A stretch of 64,000 nucleotides of DNA from Dromaius novaehollandiae. Taxonomy: Eukaryota; Chordata; Aves; Casuariiformes; Dromaiidae. Within the stretch, counting starts at the first letter, position 1, and every line of letters starts with the position of its first letter. Shown here one piece after another: positions 43,901 to 55,035 of this stretch. The position numbers and the translations under genes were made by a program. The notes beneath the pieces are model-generated. The model did not search any database, was not told where the DNA came from, and was given only the letters and a program-made list of their open reading frames with translations. The DNA lies in assembly GCF_036370855.1 (NCBI RefSeq), contig NC_088099.1, forward strand, positions 18,381,501 through 18,445,500, in the 5' to 3' direction.

Positions 43901-45404
43901 GAGCCATTTTTAAGAGTTTTTGGATGTAACTTAGAGTCATCAGATACTAGAATTGTGGCTGTTCAGGGACAAGAACCTTTCTTCTTCCAGGATGTTGTTA
44001 GAGCCTAGATGTAGTGAAATTGGGTCTAATTGTAATCTCATACATGAATCATAAGTATTCTTCTCTTTTCCTGTTGTGGTTGGGTTAGTATGACTAGCCC
44101 AGGCTCAAAAGGACGTTTAATTTTCAAAACATTGCAAGTTAGGGACAAGACATCACCAGAGATTGTGCCCAGCTAGACCTGGGTATCCTCTTGGAATTTG
44201 AGGAGAGTAAGATGAAAACTATGGAACAGCTTAGTGGACAGACGAGAATTCTTCTGCTTGGAAAAAGATGAGTGGGAGAAAATAAAATAGAGATAAAAAA
44301 ATTACTGGAGAATTTGAGTAGGGAACAGTTTTTCACTGTCTCTTCTAGTACAAGAACAAGGTGCATCAAATGAAATGAGCAGATGAGGAAGGCTCAGAAC
44401 AAAGGGACATACTTCTTCACAGAACACGTAGTTAAGTTCTAAAATTCTTTGTCACAGGATGGCAAAGGTCATTATCTTATGTGAGTTCAAAAAGCAACTA
44501 TACAAATTCAGAGAAGAAAAATCCATCTAAAACTGGTAGTGCAAGGACACTCAGGAAGTCCCTGAACCACAGTTTCCTGAAGAATATTCTGGAAGAAAAA
44601 TTACTATATTCTTCCACTGTTCTTATACTCTTCTCTAGATAGCTGCCATTGCTCATGGTTGGAAATGGTATCCAAGGATAGATGGAGTTGTGACAATCTG
44701 GCTTCATATACTCATTCTTTGTCTTGTATTATGTACAGGTCAGCATAATATATATTTTCTAATATTCCACTAATTTTAGTATAGCAAAATTAGTCACTTA
44801 AGACACAGGATACTTTCCTTTTAATTAAGTTCATTGTTCAGGTTCATAAGCTCTTATATACTGATATAATGTGTGTCCAACCATAATATTTTGGCTATAT
44901 ATATAGAATAACTTTTTTTTTTTTTTTAGCAAATATTTTAGTGACAAAGCTAAAAAAAAAGATACTGAGGAAGAAAGGAGAGGTACTGTGTCTAAAAAAA
45001 TCAAAAAGAAAAACACTAGCATTTCTCCTGAATCTGTTAAAATACAACCAGCTTCAAAATGGTATGCTTTTTTTCACTTTTGCTTCAATATCTTTTATTT
45101 TCAATACCTACAGTAATTGTCACCATACATAGTATTTGGTAGTGATAATTACTAGTATTTTTATAATGCTGTTATTAGATTGTCATATCAGTTTTAGATG
45201 TACTTGTTCATATTAGTTTGTATCTGATAAAGGGGGTGATGCTCTTTATTTATATTTAGTAAAACATCAGAAAAGTATGAAGAAGTTAGTGAAAGTTCCT
45301 CAGAGACTGAGGAAGATGAAGAACAGCCTGAACGTCACCAGGAAGGAAACACTGACTTACCATCAGAGTACTGGCAAATTCAGAAACTTGTGAAGTATTT
45401 AAAG
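31677..45404 (+). CDS. ODAD2: ODAD2 (ARMC4), N-terminal half (ten coding exons, gene continues beyond window)
   Basis: ODAD2 is an armadillo-repeat subunit of the outer dynein arm docking complex on the doublet microtubules of motile cilia. Human loss-of-function variants cause primary ciliary dyskinesia. The exons at 31677-31900, 34800-34957, 35635-35830, 36409-36515, 36923-37059, 38121-38237, 38506-38550, 43018-43238, 44930-45061 and 45260-45404 join in one frame to 494 codons. Recognisable stretches are [81 protein letters not shown] and the final [14 protein letters not shown], which abuts the armadillo array in orthologues. The start at 31677 has a strong Kozak context (gggaccATGG) and gives MG.AL as in the human protein. 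The C-terminal armadillo repeats lie beyond the window. Confidence 0.95.
32952..33135 (-). mobile_element. Old CR1-type LINE 3' end, antisense
   Basis: Reading on the + strand, gattcatagagcttgatccc, then agaaagaactattaattcat, and later cttccagaaaggcattcagt follow the order of the complement of a CR1/L3-like 3' terminus common in sauropsids. The copy is strongly 5' truncated and diverged. Confidence 0.7.
34060..34110. repeat. AT-rich low-complexity tract
   Basis: TA and TTTA repeats dominate this stretch (atatataaaaatgtatttat and neighbours). It is simple sequence inside ODAD2 intron 1. Confidence 0.7.
34800..34957 (+). CDS. ODAD2: ODAD2 coding exon 2
   Basis: This exon encodes [20 protein letters not shown], then [20 protein letters not shown] and [12 protein letters not shown]. 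The acceptor is ttttttctag and the donor is gttttc (weak beyond GT). It ends with one base (G) that completes the Ala codon of the next exon. The match to orthologues is clear across the KLKEAQAC motif. Confidence 0.93.
35041..35055. repeat. GCAT tetranucleotide microsatellite
   Basis: gcatgcatgcatgca is a short tetranucleotide run in ODAD2 intron 2. Confidence 0.85.
35635..35830 (+). CDS. ODAD2: ODAD2 coding exon 3
   Basis: This exon encodes [20 protein letters not shown], then [20 protein letters not shown] and [20 protein letters not shown] up to LKHISQ. DDDPE.EIKMKI and LKHIS are shared with mammalian ODAD2. The donor is gtaagt. Confidence 0.95.
36409..36515 (+). CDS. ODAD2: ODAD2 coding exon 4
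   Basis: This exon encodes [20 protein letters not shown] then [15 protein letters not shown]. The acceptor is ...attaatttcag and the donor is gttcaa, which is weak. The frame joins exactly on both sides, and FSGKG...VLES.EYTS is shared with orthologues. Confidence 0.94.
36923..37059 (+). CDS. ODAD2: ODAD2 coding exon 5
   Basis: This exon encodes [20 protein letters not shown] then [20 protein letters not shown] and [16 protein letters not shown] is among the best conserved stretches of the N-terminal half. The donor is gtaagt, and the exon ends in phase 0. Confidence 0.96.
38121..38237 (+). CDS. ODAD2: ODAD2 coding exon 6
   Basis: This exon encodes [20 protein letters not shown] then [19 protein letters not shown]. 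It is phase 0 at both ends. The acceptor is tttttttaag and the donor is gtatgt. YER...IYK..VTFLRE.SPKF.ENMSK agrees with orthologues. Confidence 0.95.
38506..38550 (+). CDS. ODAD2: ODAD2 coding exon 7 (45-base exon)
   Basis: This 15-codon exon encodes [15 protein letters not shown]. It has an acceptor (...cctattgtaatgtag) and a good donor (gtaagt), and is phase 0 at both ends, so it can be included or skipped without a frame change. The mammalian protein has LG.I.F at this point, right after MSK, which supports inclusion. It is poorly conserved overall and could be alternatively spliced. Confidence 0.7.
38551..43017 (+). other. ODAD2: ODAD2 intron 7
   Basis: This 4.5 kb AT-rich intron has a 13-bp direct tandem duplication (ccacccatgctac) at 39337-39362 and AT low complexity near 41030-41065. 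No further exon was recognised. Confidence 0.75.
43018..43238 (+). CDS. ODAD2: ODAD2 coding exon 8 (charged linker)
   Basis: This exon encodes [20 protein letters not shown] and continues to the [17 protein letters not shown] segment. It is a polar, Ser/Lys-rich linker, poorly conserved except for EPSL.W near the end. The acceptor is ttcattag and the donor is gtagtt. It ends with two bases, AG. Confidence 0.88.
44360..44715 (+). mobile_element. Old CR1-type LINE 3' end, sense
   Basis: The order ttctttgtcacaggatggca, gagttcaaaaagcaactata, agaagaaaaatccatctaaa and then a tccaaggatagatgga...ctggcttcat terminus follows the 3' UTR of sauropsid CR1 elements. The copy may extend upstream to about 44110. 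It sits in ODAD2 intron 8, in the same orientation as the gene. Confidence 0.7.
44930..45061 (+). CDS. ODAD2: ODAD2 coding exon 9 (basic linker)
   Basis: This exon encodes [20 protein letters not shown] then [20 protein letters not shown] and PASK. It is a lysine-rich low-complexity linker. The acceptor follows a 15-base T run (tttttttag) and the donor is gtatgc. The frame joins both neighbours; conservation is low, so the call rests on splice sites and phase. Confidence 0.85.
45260..45404 (+). CDS. ODAD2: ODAD2 coding exon 10 (acidic stretch and [14 protein letters not shown])
   Basis: This exon encodes [20 protein letters not shown], then [20 protein letters not shown] and QKLVKYLK, ending in phase 0 with donor gtaaat. 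The acidic Ser/Glu cluster followed by [16 protein letters not shown] matches orthologues closely and marks the entry into the armadillo repeats. Confidence 0.95.
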
Positions 45405-48400
45405 GTAAATTAGATACATTAATAAATGTTATAAAAGTGCCCCTCTTGCCCCTCTACATCCCAGGACAACAAACAAACTCCTCATCCTTTCCACCCTTTA
45501 ATATATTTTACAATAGCCCTGCTATGTAATATGTTCAAATCCTGGAACTGTGGACTTTCCTATCACCCGTTTTTTTCTCCTGCATTTTTTATCTGCTGTT
45601 TTTGGCTTATAGAGACCTTTAGATTAAGCCATCTGTTCAGTGTTATTTAAAACTTAAAATGGTACAATTTCTTTATTAATTATTGGGTTTCTGTTTTGCT
45701 TTTTGGGTGAAACTTTCCAAGATATTTCTTTATGTGGATAATAACTTTCAAGAGTTTTTATTAAAACTGAATACTTGCCTAAAGTCTTTCATCAACTATG
45801 ATTAATGCATGACTGAAATAATTCTAACGTGGTCTTGTGTCTGGATAGATGCTGTTAGTGGACAAGAAAATATATGATAAATAGGCAGCCTCTAAAACAA
45901 CAAAAAAATTTTTTTTACACAGACTTGTTGAAAATCTTTTGGAACATATAAATATAGATGTTTATAATTCTGTATGTCTGACATACTTAAAAAAAAAACT
46001 TCTAATATTCTGGAAAACTTTAAAACTAATTATGCTTTTCCCTCAGGAGAAATTCCTTTACAAGTTTGTACTGGAATTTAAGTAACATAAGTTACTAATA
46101 AATGCACTGGATTATTTGGTTTTTTGAGTACAGCTACACAGTATGTATGTCCCATTGATACAATGACTGTGCTGGCATTAGGTGCAGCAGAAATACTAGT
46201 GAGGAGTAAGCAAAACTTCGGCTCCTTCGCATCCTTTAACCAGTGTAGTAGAAAAACTCCTCCTGTCTGTTAAACAGTTTTTAATCCGTTCTCACTGCTG
46301 TTTCCCAGTTAGCGTATGTGGCACCTATGGCAGTGGTTGTAGCCAAAGCGAAATAAAAATGCATGGGTAATATGAATCTCTCTCTGGTTCATTATGCCTT
46401 GACATTTTTAGGTTGGAGCTTTTTATTTGTGTCATTTGGGCTGTGCTGAAAGACCCCTTTGTAAATTTAATCTGGTGTAACATTTAGCATCTCACTTGCT
46501 CAGCTGTTGCCCTAATGCTGAGCAGGTTACATGTACATTTTGCGTGATACACTTGTTTCTGTTTGCATGTAACTACAGTTCAAGGTGTTACTTTCAAAAC
46601 TTTCAGTCTGCTGATGGCTTGACTCTGTCTGTTTTGTGGACCACCTCTTCCTCTGCACTTTCCCGAGAGCTGAGAGAAATAGCCATGCTGCTTTTTAGTA
46701 AAGACCTGAGGTCTTCCTAGAGAGGATACTTGGAATTCATTACTGTTGATGAACTCCCACAAATCTTTTTAAGGGCCTATCTATGGACCAACCTCTTTAC
46801 AGATAAGGCTCTTTCTTTGCTCCTGATGATGTAATTCTCAAGTTGTCTCTCCTACATAAATCCTTAATATAGTCATGTTTAGATTTTAGTATTGGACATG
46901 CTTCAATATGGAAACATGTCTACAATTGCATGAGACTATTTAGAGTAAGGTGTGAGAATGGTAAATGGAAAAATACATTTTTCATGCTTCTCTATTTTAG
47001 AAATTAGTATATTTTGTTCTTGTCAACAAGAAAAATTATTTAAGGGCTTAGAATTAGAATGACAAAGAATTTGATCAAATTGTGAGTACCTAAAAAGAAG
47101 TGTTTATAATACAAAAGTCCATCATGTAAAAATAGTTTTGTTATGAAAATTCAAATGAATGTTGGTTTATGTATGCATGTACACCCAAGTCTTTCAGTAG
47201 TTCTCTAAATTAGAGACAAGTAAACAAAGGAGTACTTAAAGATATACTTCCTTAGTGATTTTTAGCTACGTAAAGCAAGAAATCCCTAGTGTCAGATAAA
47301 ACTGAAAAGAGATGCCTCTGTGCCATACCACAGACAGTGGCTGAAATGCTTTATTGATGGAGTGCTACTTTAACTTGCACATGGAATTAATTTTAATTCA
47401 AGTATAAATACTGCAGTTCTGGCCAGACTTAGGAGATTTTTTGGCATTCTTGTTGTTCATGTAGGCAAGTGTTCATGACACATGCAACATAAGAGAAAAT
47501 ATATGCACGGCTGTGATATTTAAGTATCTACAAATGTATATACATAAGCACAAATTGGGGGGGGCTTGAGTGTCTTTAAAGGTTGAATACATTGTATGCA
47601 CATCTTAAAAAATTGAATAAAATGCCTTAAATAATAGCTGTTTCAGATACAAAGTTAGAAAATATAATATTATGTGGGTGCAAACATTTTTGAATGCCTG
47701 CTAAAGTAAATGTGAATCACAGTTCAGCAAGACTGTATAAAAGATCAGCCTGCAAACACAAAACTTCCATAAAACCTGAAGGATACCTATGTTTTATATC
47801 ACTCACAAAAATTTAGGAGACAGTTGCTTCTTGTATGAAGCAAACTTGCTAGGTCCTGTGAATCGTGCCCATAGACAGTGTACTTGTATACCTCTTCATG
47901 CTCTTCTGAAGAAAATTGACTGCACGGGAAAATTCCCTTCTGCCTGCCTGCCCTTCTCCATTTCCCCGCCTTCGTGGGAAGGAGCAGCCATGTTGGAATT
48001 GCTCCACTGGGAAGCAGCTGCCACTGTGGTCTGGCTCCTCATCCTACCTTCAAACTTCCCAGGCCTCTGAAACAGAAGATAGAGCATGCGTGCTGTTGCC
48101 ATGTCTCCCCATCGGCCTAGGAATGGTCAGAGAGGAGAGACCAGCGATACTGGTGTAGGTGATGTGTTAGGCGTCTTTTGGGGCTGGAGTAGATGAGATT
48201 AAAACAAAGTGGTGTGTTGATATTTATAACAGTGAGATCCACTCAGGAAAGCCTGTTTCAGATTTCATGGTATTTATTAAGATAGTGCTGCTTAAATATT
48301 AGATTTCTGGGGGAAGGAGTGCATTTTGCACATGAAAAAAATCAGGAATAGGGTGAGGGGAGCACATCTGACAAGGATCTTTTTTATTAGAAGTGGGGAA

Positions 48401-48744
48401 CAGCAGGTAGCAGTGCAGAATCCTCTTCACTGCAGAGTTGAGATAGGCAGAAACTCTGTCACTCATTTGCTATGGTGAGACATGGTCTTCCACATGACTT
48501 CTCTCCAACTCTGTTACTTCCTATAATGGTCAGAAATTCTAGCAAGAATAAAGGCAGAATTAAAGAAAAAAAAACCACCTACATGACTTACGAACTTAAG
48601 GTCATGGCTATATTTAGAAATATAAGTCTAATGAAACTTAGGATATGGGCTTTGAAAACACCAATGAGGTCATTAAAGTTAGCAACAGTGCGGTTCATTA
48701 ATTTGGTTTGACAATGCTACAGCAGCACTGAATTACATTTCGTA

Positions 48745-48816
48745 TATACTGAGCTCTTTTACAGCATTACAGTAGTGTGCTATACTGAGCTCCTTTACAG
48801 CTTTACAATAGTATGA
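48745..48816. repeat. 36-bp tandem duplication
   Basis: Two adjacent 36-base units, at 48745-48780 and 48781-48816, both begin tatactgagctc and share acag and tagt blocks with about six differences. Confidence 0.85.
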
Positions 48817-48829
48817 AAGTAGGTGTAAA

Positions 48830-48833
<4 letters not shown>

Positions 48834-48861
<28 letters not shown>
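48834..48861. repeat. 28-base A homopolymer
   Basis: An uninterrupted A run just downstream of the 36-bp duplication. It could be the tail of a retroposed sequence or simple slippage. No clear source sequence is visible upstream. Confidence 0.9.
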
Positions 48862-48863
<2 letters not shown>

Positions 48864-50672
48864 ACGAGATGGTGTGTCAAGGGAAATTAGTTTAAGTGAG
48901 AATTAGGTCAAGAGCCCATTAGAAAGAGTTGAATGCCCTCTGATCTTGAATGAAATACCACCTTATGTTGTATTATGTTTTATGTTAATTCTTTTTAAAG
49001 CCATGGAATGGCTTGGATAGACTGATCTGGTTGTTCGGAGCAATACTAACGATAATAATTATGTGCAAGTAGGAGACCACTTTACAAGAGGTGATTTGCT
49101 TATACTTAAAGTATGTATGCAGGGAGTGGGGTGTGAAAGTCTTAGGTTGTTGCTTCCCACAGGAGGAAGGTGCAGCCAGTCATCCTCAATAGCATCTTGC
49201 CTCTGGATAAGGCATGAGCTCTTAGTTTCTTTCTGCAGGCAGGGGTGATTGTGCTAGCTTTACAGCAAGTTCCAGGAAGCATTTTCCAGTGTCAGCTGAG
49301 TTTCTTCAGCATTGCTGGTTAAGCTGCTTTTAGGCAAAGTTAAAGAGAGATAAGCTGAGTTTGCCAGCTTCTAAAATAGACAAGATAGCTTGTTCCACAG
49401 TGACAATCTTGCCAGCAGCGTGGGCAGTCAGGAGACCTGGCACACAGGAGACCATTGCACCAGCAAACTGACATCATACTGCTAGCCCTGGGCCACATAC
49501 AGAGGAGTTTACCCACCTAGTTCTGTATTTATCATAGCAGCACTGATAGGAAGCATTCTGTATCTGTCAGAGACAAGGCTCTGTCAGGATCCACTGCTTT
49601 ACAACAGGTGATGGATTTTATTTATCTTCTGCACTAGGCAGCAAGTCCCGCTGAGTTCCTTTTGGCTTCAGAAAGTAAAGCTTTGCCTAAAGAAGGCAAG
49701 GTGAATTGGGGCTAGTGACTGCATGAGGAATAACTCCAATCTCCAGGATAAGTCTTTAATCCTTTAAGCCCTTGTGCTGCTCCGTTTCAGTTCCCTGTAT
49801 GGGTGTGATTTATGTATTGTCCTATGCCAGAGTGAGCTCTGGATAGAGTTCTGCGCGACCATGCTAGTTACAGTATTCCTCCTTCAGTTTCTCACCTGGA
49901 AAGTCATTCTACTTTTGGCAACATTTCAGGAGTATATTAGTGAAACCAGTCAAGTCTCACACCTCATGTAAGATAGCCATTAATTTGGCAACTGTTTAAA
50001 ATAACACCAGTCCTATCCCATTCATTCCCAGCGGAATTGTGTTTCTTTTCTACTCCAAGATCTCAAGTGTTGAACAAACCTGGTGACTCTCCCCAGCTGT
50101 TTCTATCTTGTGCCAGAGCTGGAGAGGCTGTGGTGCTGCCCAGGAGCTAGGGAGGAAGCGCCCCAGTGTGGCCTTGAACGCAGGCTCCTGGCTGCCCGCA
50201 TACCCTGGTGCTGGGTAGCAGTGGTGGAGGGGAAGCAGGCAGGATTTATTTTCTCATCTTAGGGAGCCCAGATTTATCAGTTAGGGAAATGCAGCTGTGG
50301 GCTGACCTGCAGGAAGGAATAGTGGTTCCCCTGGTTGAGCTCTTTGTACCTGGAGGGCATCAGGACTCTTGGGGAAGAAATGTAGACAGTGAAAAGATGC
50401 AGGGAGGTTCTGCCAGGAGCTAAGGTGCAGGATTTGAGATAAGAGGTTCAGCTAGACGTTGTTGATAAACAGTATGGACTACCTATATTCCCCAGAAAAA
50501 GGTGGGTAGACATCTTGAGGTTGAAATTCAGGGGCTTGGGGGAGAACAGAGTGCAGGAAATGCATGTATGTATGAAGGATAGGAGTGTGGGGACAAGCAA
50601 GGTTCAGATTATTACAGAAAAGAAGTAGTACATTTCAGAGCATTCAAACACCATGATCTTAAATGTCAGCGT

Positions 50673-50687
50673 GGGGGGGGGGGAGGG
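50673..50687. repeat. G-rich tract (11 G, A, 3 G)
   Basis: A homopolymeric G run that could form a quadruplex-like structure. It is intronic, and no function is implied. Confidence 0.8.
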
Positions 50688-53600
50688 TGTCTTTTGCACC
50701 CTATGTACAGGATTTGAGAAGTGATGTTTCCCTACTCAGAGGGGAAGGAGTAAGCGTCAGTGAAGAACTACTTGTGCACTACCCTGGACTTGTTAGTATC
50801 AAGTCAGTCACAGTTTATCTCTGAGATGAAGCTTGTCATATCTGAGGTCTAAGGTTTTAGGTATCTGAAATTTCCTCATGGAATTTGCCCTGGGGAAAAC
50901 ATCTAGCCATTCAAACAGATGTTTATTTTCTTGTACAAGTGAAAGATTAGTTAAAGAGTGTTCATTATGTAGCATTCTCAGCCCCCTGCAGTTTAACAGG
51001 TGGTGTATACAGCAGCTCTCTTATATGAACCAATTATAAATTTGTGGCACTGGGAAAGACAATGATGTGGCTTACAGATTTTTTTCAAGATTTGTGTGAA
51101 ATACAGGGCAGACTATTTTTTTAACTGCGTAATGGAAAAGTATAGGGTTACAAGGGTGACGGAAATGTTCCAAATTATTGAGGCTATGTTAGCACTCATT
51201 ATAAAATTTTAAATTAGCTTCATAAATGGTGTATGGATTAAGATATCATTTGTATTTCAGGATTAGCAGAAAAGTAATTTTTTAAATTTTAAAATGCAGA
51301 ACTTTGAAAGAGAAATGAACCTATTAGCGTAAGGAATAAAATGGGTCTTTAAATACTAATGCACTTAAAGCCAAATCATATAAAAAGATACTTTAATTTT
51401 TGTAAGACAAGAAAAATAGTATTAGTGTTACAGTGTACCCATTGAAGTACAAATTGTTTGTTTACTTATTTTACACATTGTAATAGTGCTTAGAAGTCTT
51501 GTGGTGGCCATAGAAAAATCTAAACCCTCTGGTGTTCTAGCATATCCCTGAATAACAAACTGCATAAAGAACTGAAAATACAAATTGTGAAGAACTCTGT
51601 AGCCCTTGACTTGGCTTCCATTTTCCCAGGAAGAGCTACTGGTGGCTAGAACTTTGCAACTATAATTTGATACTTCCGTGATCGATATAGAAGGTACAGA
51701 TTTAGATAGATATGTAACCAAATTAGCAATTATTTTTTGTGCAAAATTATAAATACAATTGATCTGTAATCTTGGAATTTGGCCCTATATGTGTAATATA
51801 GGCAAATGTTAGAATCTAGTAGGAGTAGCAAAATATCTCCTCTGTACAGGCGATACATTGTTCATAATGCTAATTTTTCCACAGTCTGTGGAAAACAGTT
51901 AACTGTATTTTCTTTATAATATCACATTAGCAAGACTTGCATGTGATAATATTTTAGTGGAATAGCTATTAAATACAAAATAAGTGTATATAATAAAATT
52001 TAGTATATAAAATAATTTTGCCAGTGCAGTGTGCATTTTTTGAAGACTGACCAGCCTTGCAGATAATTTAGCTGATCTTTAATTAGTATGGTGTCTAACA
52101 ATAAACCTTCCCTATTCCCTTATGGAAGTACTGTATATGCTGGGGGAATATGAAGGAGGGAGTTCAACTGAAACTGAAAGATCAAGATGAGAAAATGAAT
52201 TTTGCATAGTTGGCTAAGTGGTAGGCTATTATTTTTCAAAAAATAACAAATATATGAGACATAATCATGTGCCACCTGATAGTATTTCTAGGCACATGTT
52301 TGGTTAACCTGGCAGCCTTGGCAGATAACCTCTTTGTATCATTCTCTTCTCCACTGTTTGCCAGTCTTTTTTTCCCCCCACCTTCTCATATTGGACAAGA
52401 TTTTTTTTTAATTCCTGTGAAGAATGTGATTGCTGACAAACGGAAGAGTGGGATAAAAATATGGAAAAACTATATTTTATTATAGTTAAGTTATGTATTT
52501 TTTAACAACCTAGCCAGCGCTGATCATGAAAAAGAAGTCCTTCTATGATAAATTTACTGGGTAGGACATGCTGGCAAATGATGAACTCTCAAATTATTAT
52601 TGTAATTGGCAACTCTAAAGAACTTGCATAGCTCTGTCCTCAAAATCCTGTACAAACAATCCTTCCTCATCACAAGAGACATGTGAAGCAAATAAATAAC
52701 TGCCAGTTGATTTTTGACCATTAGCACTGATTCTGATGAATTTCTGTTTAGTGGAGCTTTACTTAATGTTCTGAGGGTCACCCACTCATAATTTTATGGT
52801 TTCATTGCTGATGAGGTGAAGGGCAACATAGAAATAAAGTAAAAAAAAATAAAAAGGTAAAATTCAGCAAAAATTAAAAAGAGAAGATGATCTATCAAAA
52901 TACAAGGACACAGGGAGAGAATGTAAAATAAATGAAGTTTGATTCTTCCCTTTCTGTGGGATTGTATTATATTGTAAAAGTAATTATGTTGTATAGATAA
53001 ATGTGGTATTGTTCTACACCATAACTACCATATTTCTAACATACTTGCCTTAAATAACTGTAATTGCCACAGCTGTCTCAATCTGACTTTCAGCTTTATA
53101 ATCCTGAAGTAGAATTGTTGATTTTGCTAAAGAATTAGAACATGATTGTTTCTGAAAGCTACCAAGACTTTTAAGAAGTGATAAAGGCATTTTCATTGGT
53201 TTTAAAGGTTCCATATTAGATTTAAATCCAATATAATCACAAGTCACAGCTTACTATATACACAATTGTTTCAAAAGCATGCCTGTAAGAGATGCTTCAG
53301 CCATGTCCTCATGTATATCTCTGTTTTTCCTAGTCACTCACTAAGCTCATTTTTAAGGCTTTTTTTTAATTCTTCAGAGAGCATTTTTCTTGTATATTTT
53401 CATACACTATTGGTATCACTTAGCTTTTCTTGCAAAAACTTTTTTGGCTGGTTTCAAATCAGATTGTCTTTTTTGGCTGCCCAGTGCTTATGCAAGCTGA
53501 ACTGCTTGCTTGTTTTCCAGTAGTCTGTACAAGCACAGGTCCTTCCTAGTTCAACCTCATTAAATTTCTCCACAGATTCAGTTCCACCTGTGTCCCAAAT

Positions 53601-55003
53601 GACTTGGATCCATAAAAGTAAAATAAAATAGCTGTAATAAAATTAAGGCTTCTAGCATCTTTTTGAGCCAAGCGCTATGCAAAATCAAAATTGCTTGGGC
53701 AGGTCTGACATTTTATCATGCAAGGCCACTAGTACATGTATATTATAGGCAGTGTATATCACATCTCCAAGTCTGCAGTCAGGATTTACAAGCATCAACA
53801 CTAAGTGAAAAAACAGTACTGCTGTTTGTGTGGGCTGCTTCTTTTTTTTAACTTCCTCCTAACTCCTTTTGTCTTTCTCATTCAATCCTCATTTCCTGAT
53901 AATTTCTGCATGTTCTTTGTAAAAATATATATTCATATTTCCTTCCTCAAATGAAATGACCAGGGGTAGGGAGAGGGCTGTGCCTTTCTTCTTCAAGTGC
54001 CAAAAGTCGGGTACCTAGGTTGGGATTCATCTCACCTAGCTCTGAATGTAAACAACATAGACATTCTTGGCTGAGCTGGGCATCCTAGGCTACTTGTATC
54101 ACGAGTGAAAGAATGGGCACTTTCAGGGTGTGATTCATCTGCCATTTAAGCATTTAATGCAGAGTGAGATGGATCATGTTCTTAACTTCATTGTCTGCTG
54201 ACTTGATCTCAATTAACAGGAATGTAGGATGGCTATAGATGTGTGAATTTAGTTAGATAACTCCCATTTCCAAGCCTTGTGCATTTGGAGTCTTCAGTTA
54301 GTGTACTGTAAAGTAGTCTTTTAAAGGCCTACTCATACTGCAGATTCTTTAAGTATTTGGAAATTCGAGGTTTGCATGCTTTTTTGCCTTTGTTGCCTTT
54401 TTTCTTGGAGGCCTTTTCCAAAATCAGCCTTTTTGGTAACAGTCTTATAAACTAATTGGCAGCCCTCAACTAATGGGAGAGATGCCTCATCAACTCTACC
54501 TACTCTAGTAGATACCTACACTATAGCTTTGGCCTAACTGACTGAGTGACTATGTTTGAGCTTTGTTCACTTAGGTAGTATGCATGTCATCACACTCCTA
54601 TAGGTTTGTCTTGCTTCCAGTTCTTCAAAAGTGTTTCAGCAGACTACCGGCTCTGCACAGCTCTTTGGTTTTTCATCACCTCATGCTGCACTGTTCTTCT
54701 AGCCCTTCAGGGAGTGGGCTGTGAAGTATCCTCTTATTTCATGCGTTACAGTAATCTGATCTAGAAATCGCAGTGGGATTGGGAGCTTGTTGTCCACATT
54801 ACAGTCTATTTTCTTTTTCTCTCCAAATCTATCTAGATTTGAAAACATTGTGATACATTGTCTTTATAAAATTGTCCAGATGCAGCTGAGTAACAAATAC
54901 ATTCCTAAACTGAAAACTGCAGAAGTGAGAAGAGGATGAACTTGCATTGTTAAAATATTATATATTACTTTTGCCAGGTTTTCTGGCATCCCGAATGCGT
55001 GTG

Positions 55004-55035
55004 TTTTTTTTTGGTTTTTTTTTTTGTTTTTTTTT
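55004..55035. repeat. Interrupted T-rich tract
   Basis: T runs separated by GG and single G. It may be the antisense poly(A) tail of a decayed retroposon, but no body is recognised next to it. Confidence 0.7.

Noticed and set aside
48834..48861. A run as evidence of a processed pseudogene
   Set aside because: The sequence upstream does not read as any recognisable coding sequence, so only a simple repeat is claimed.
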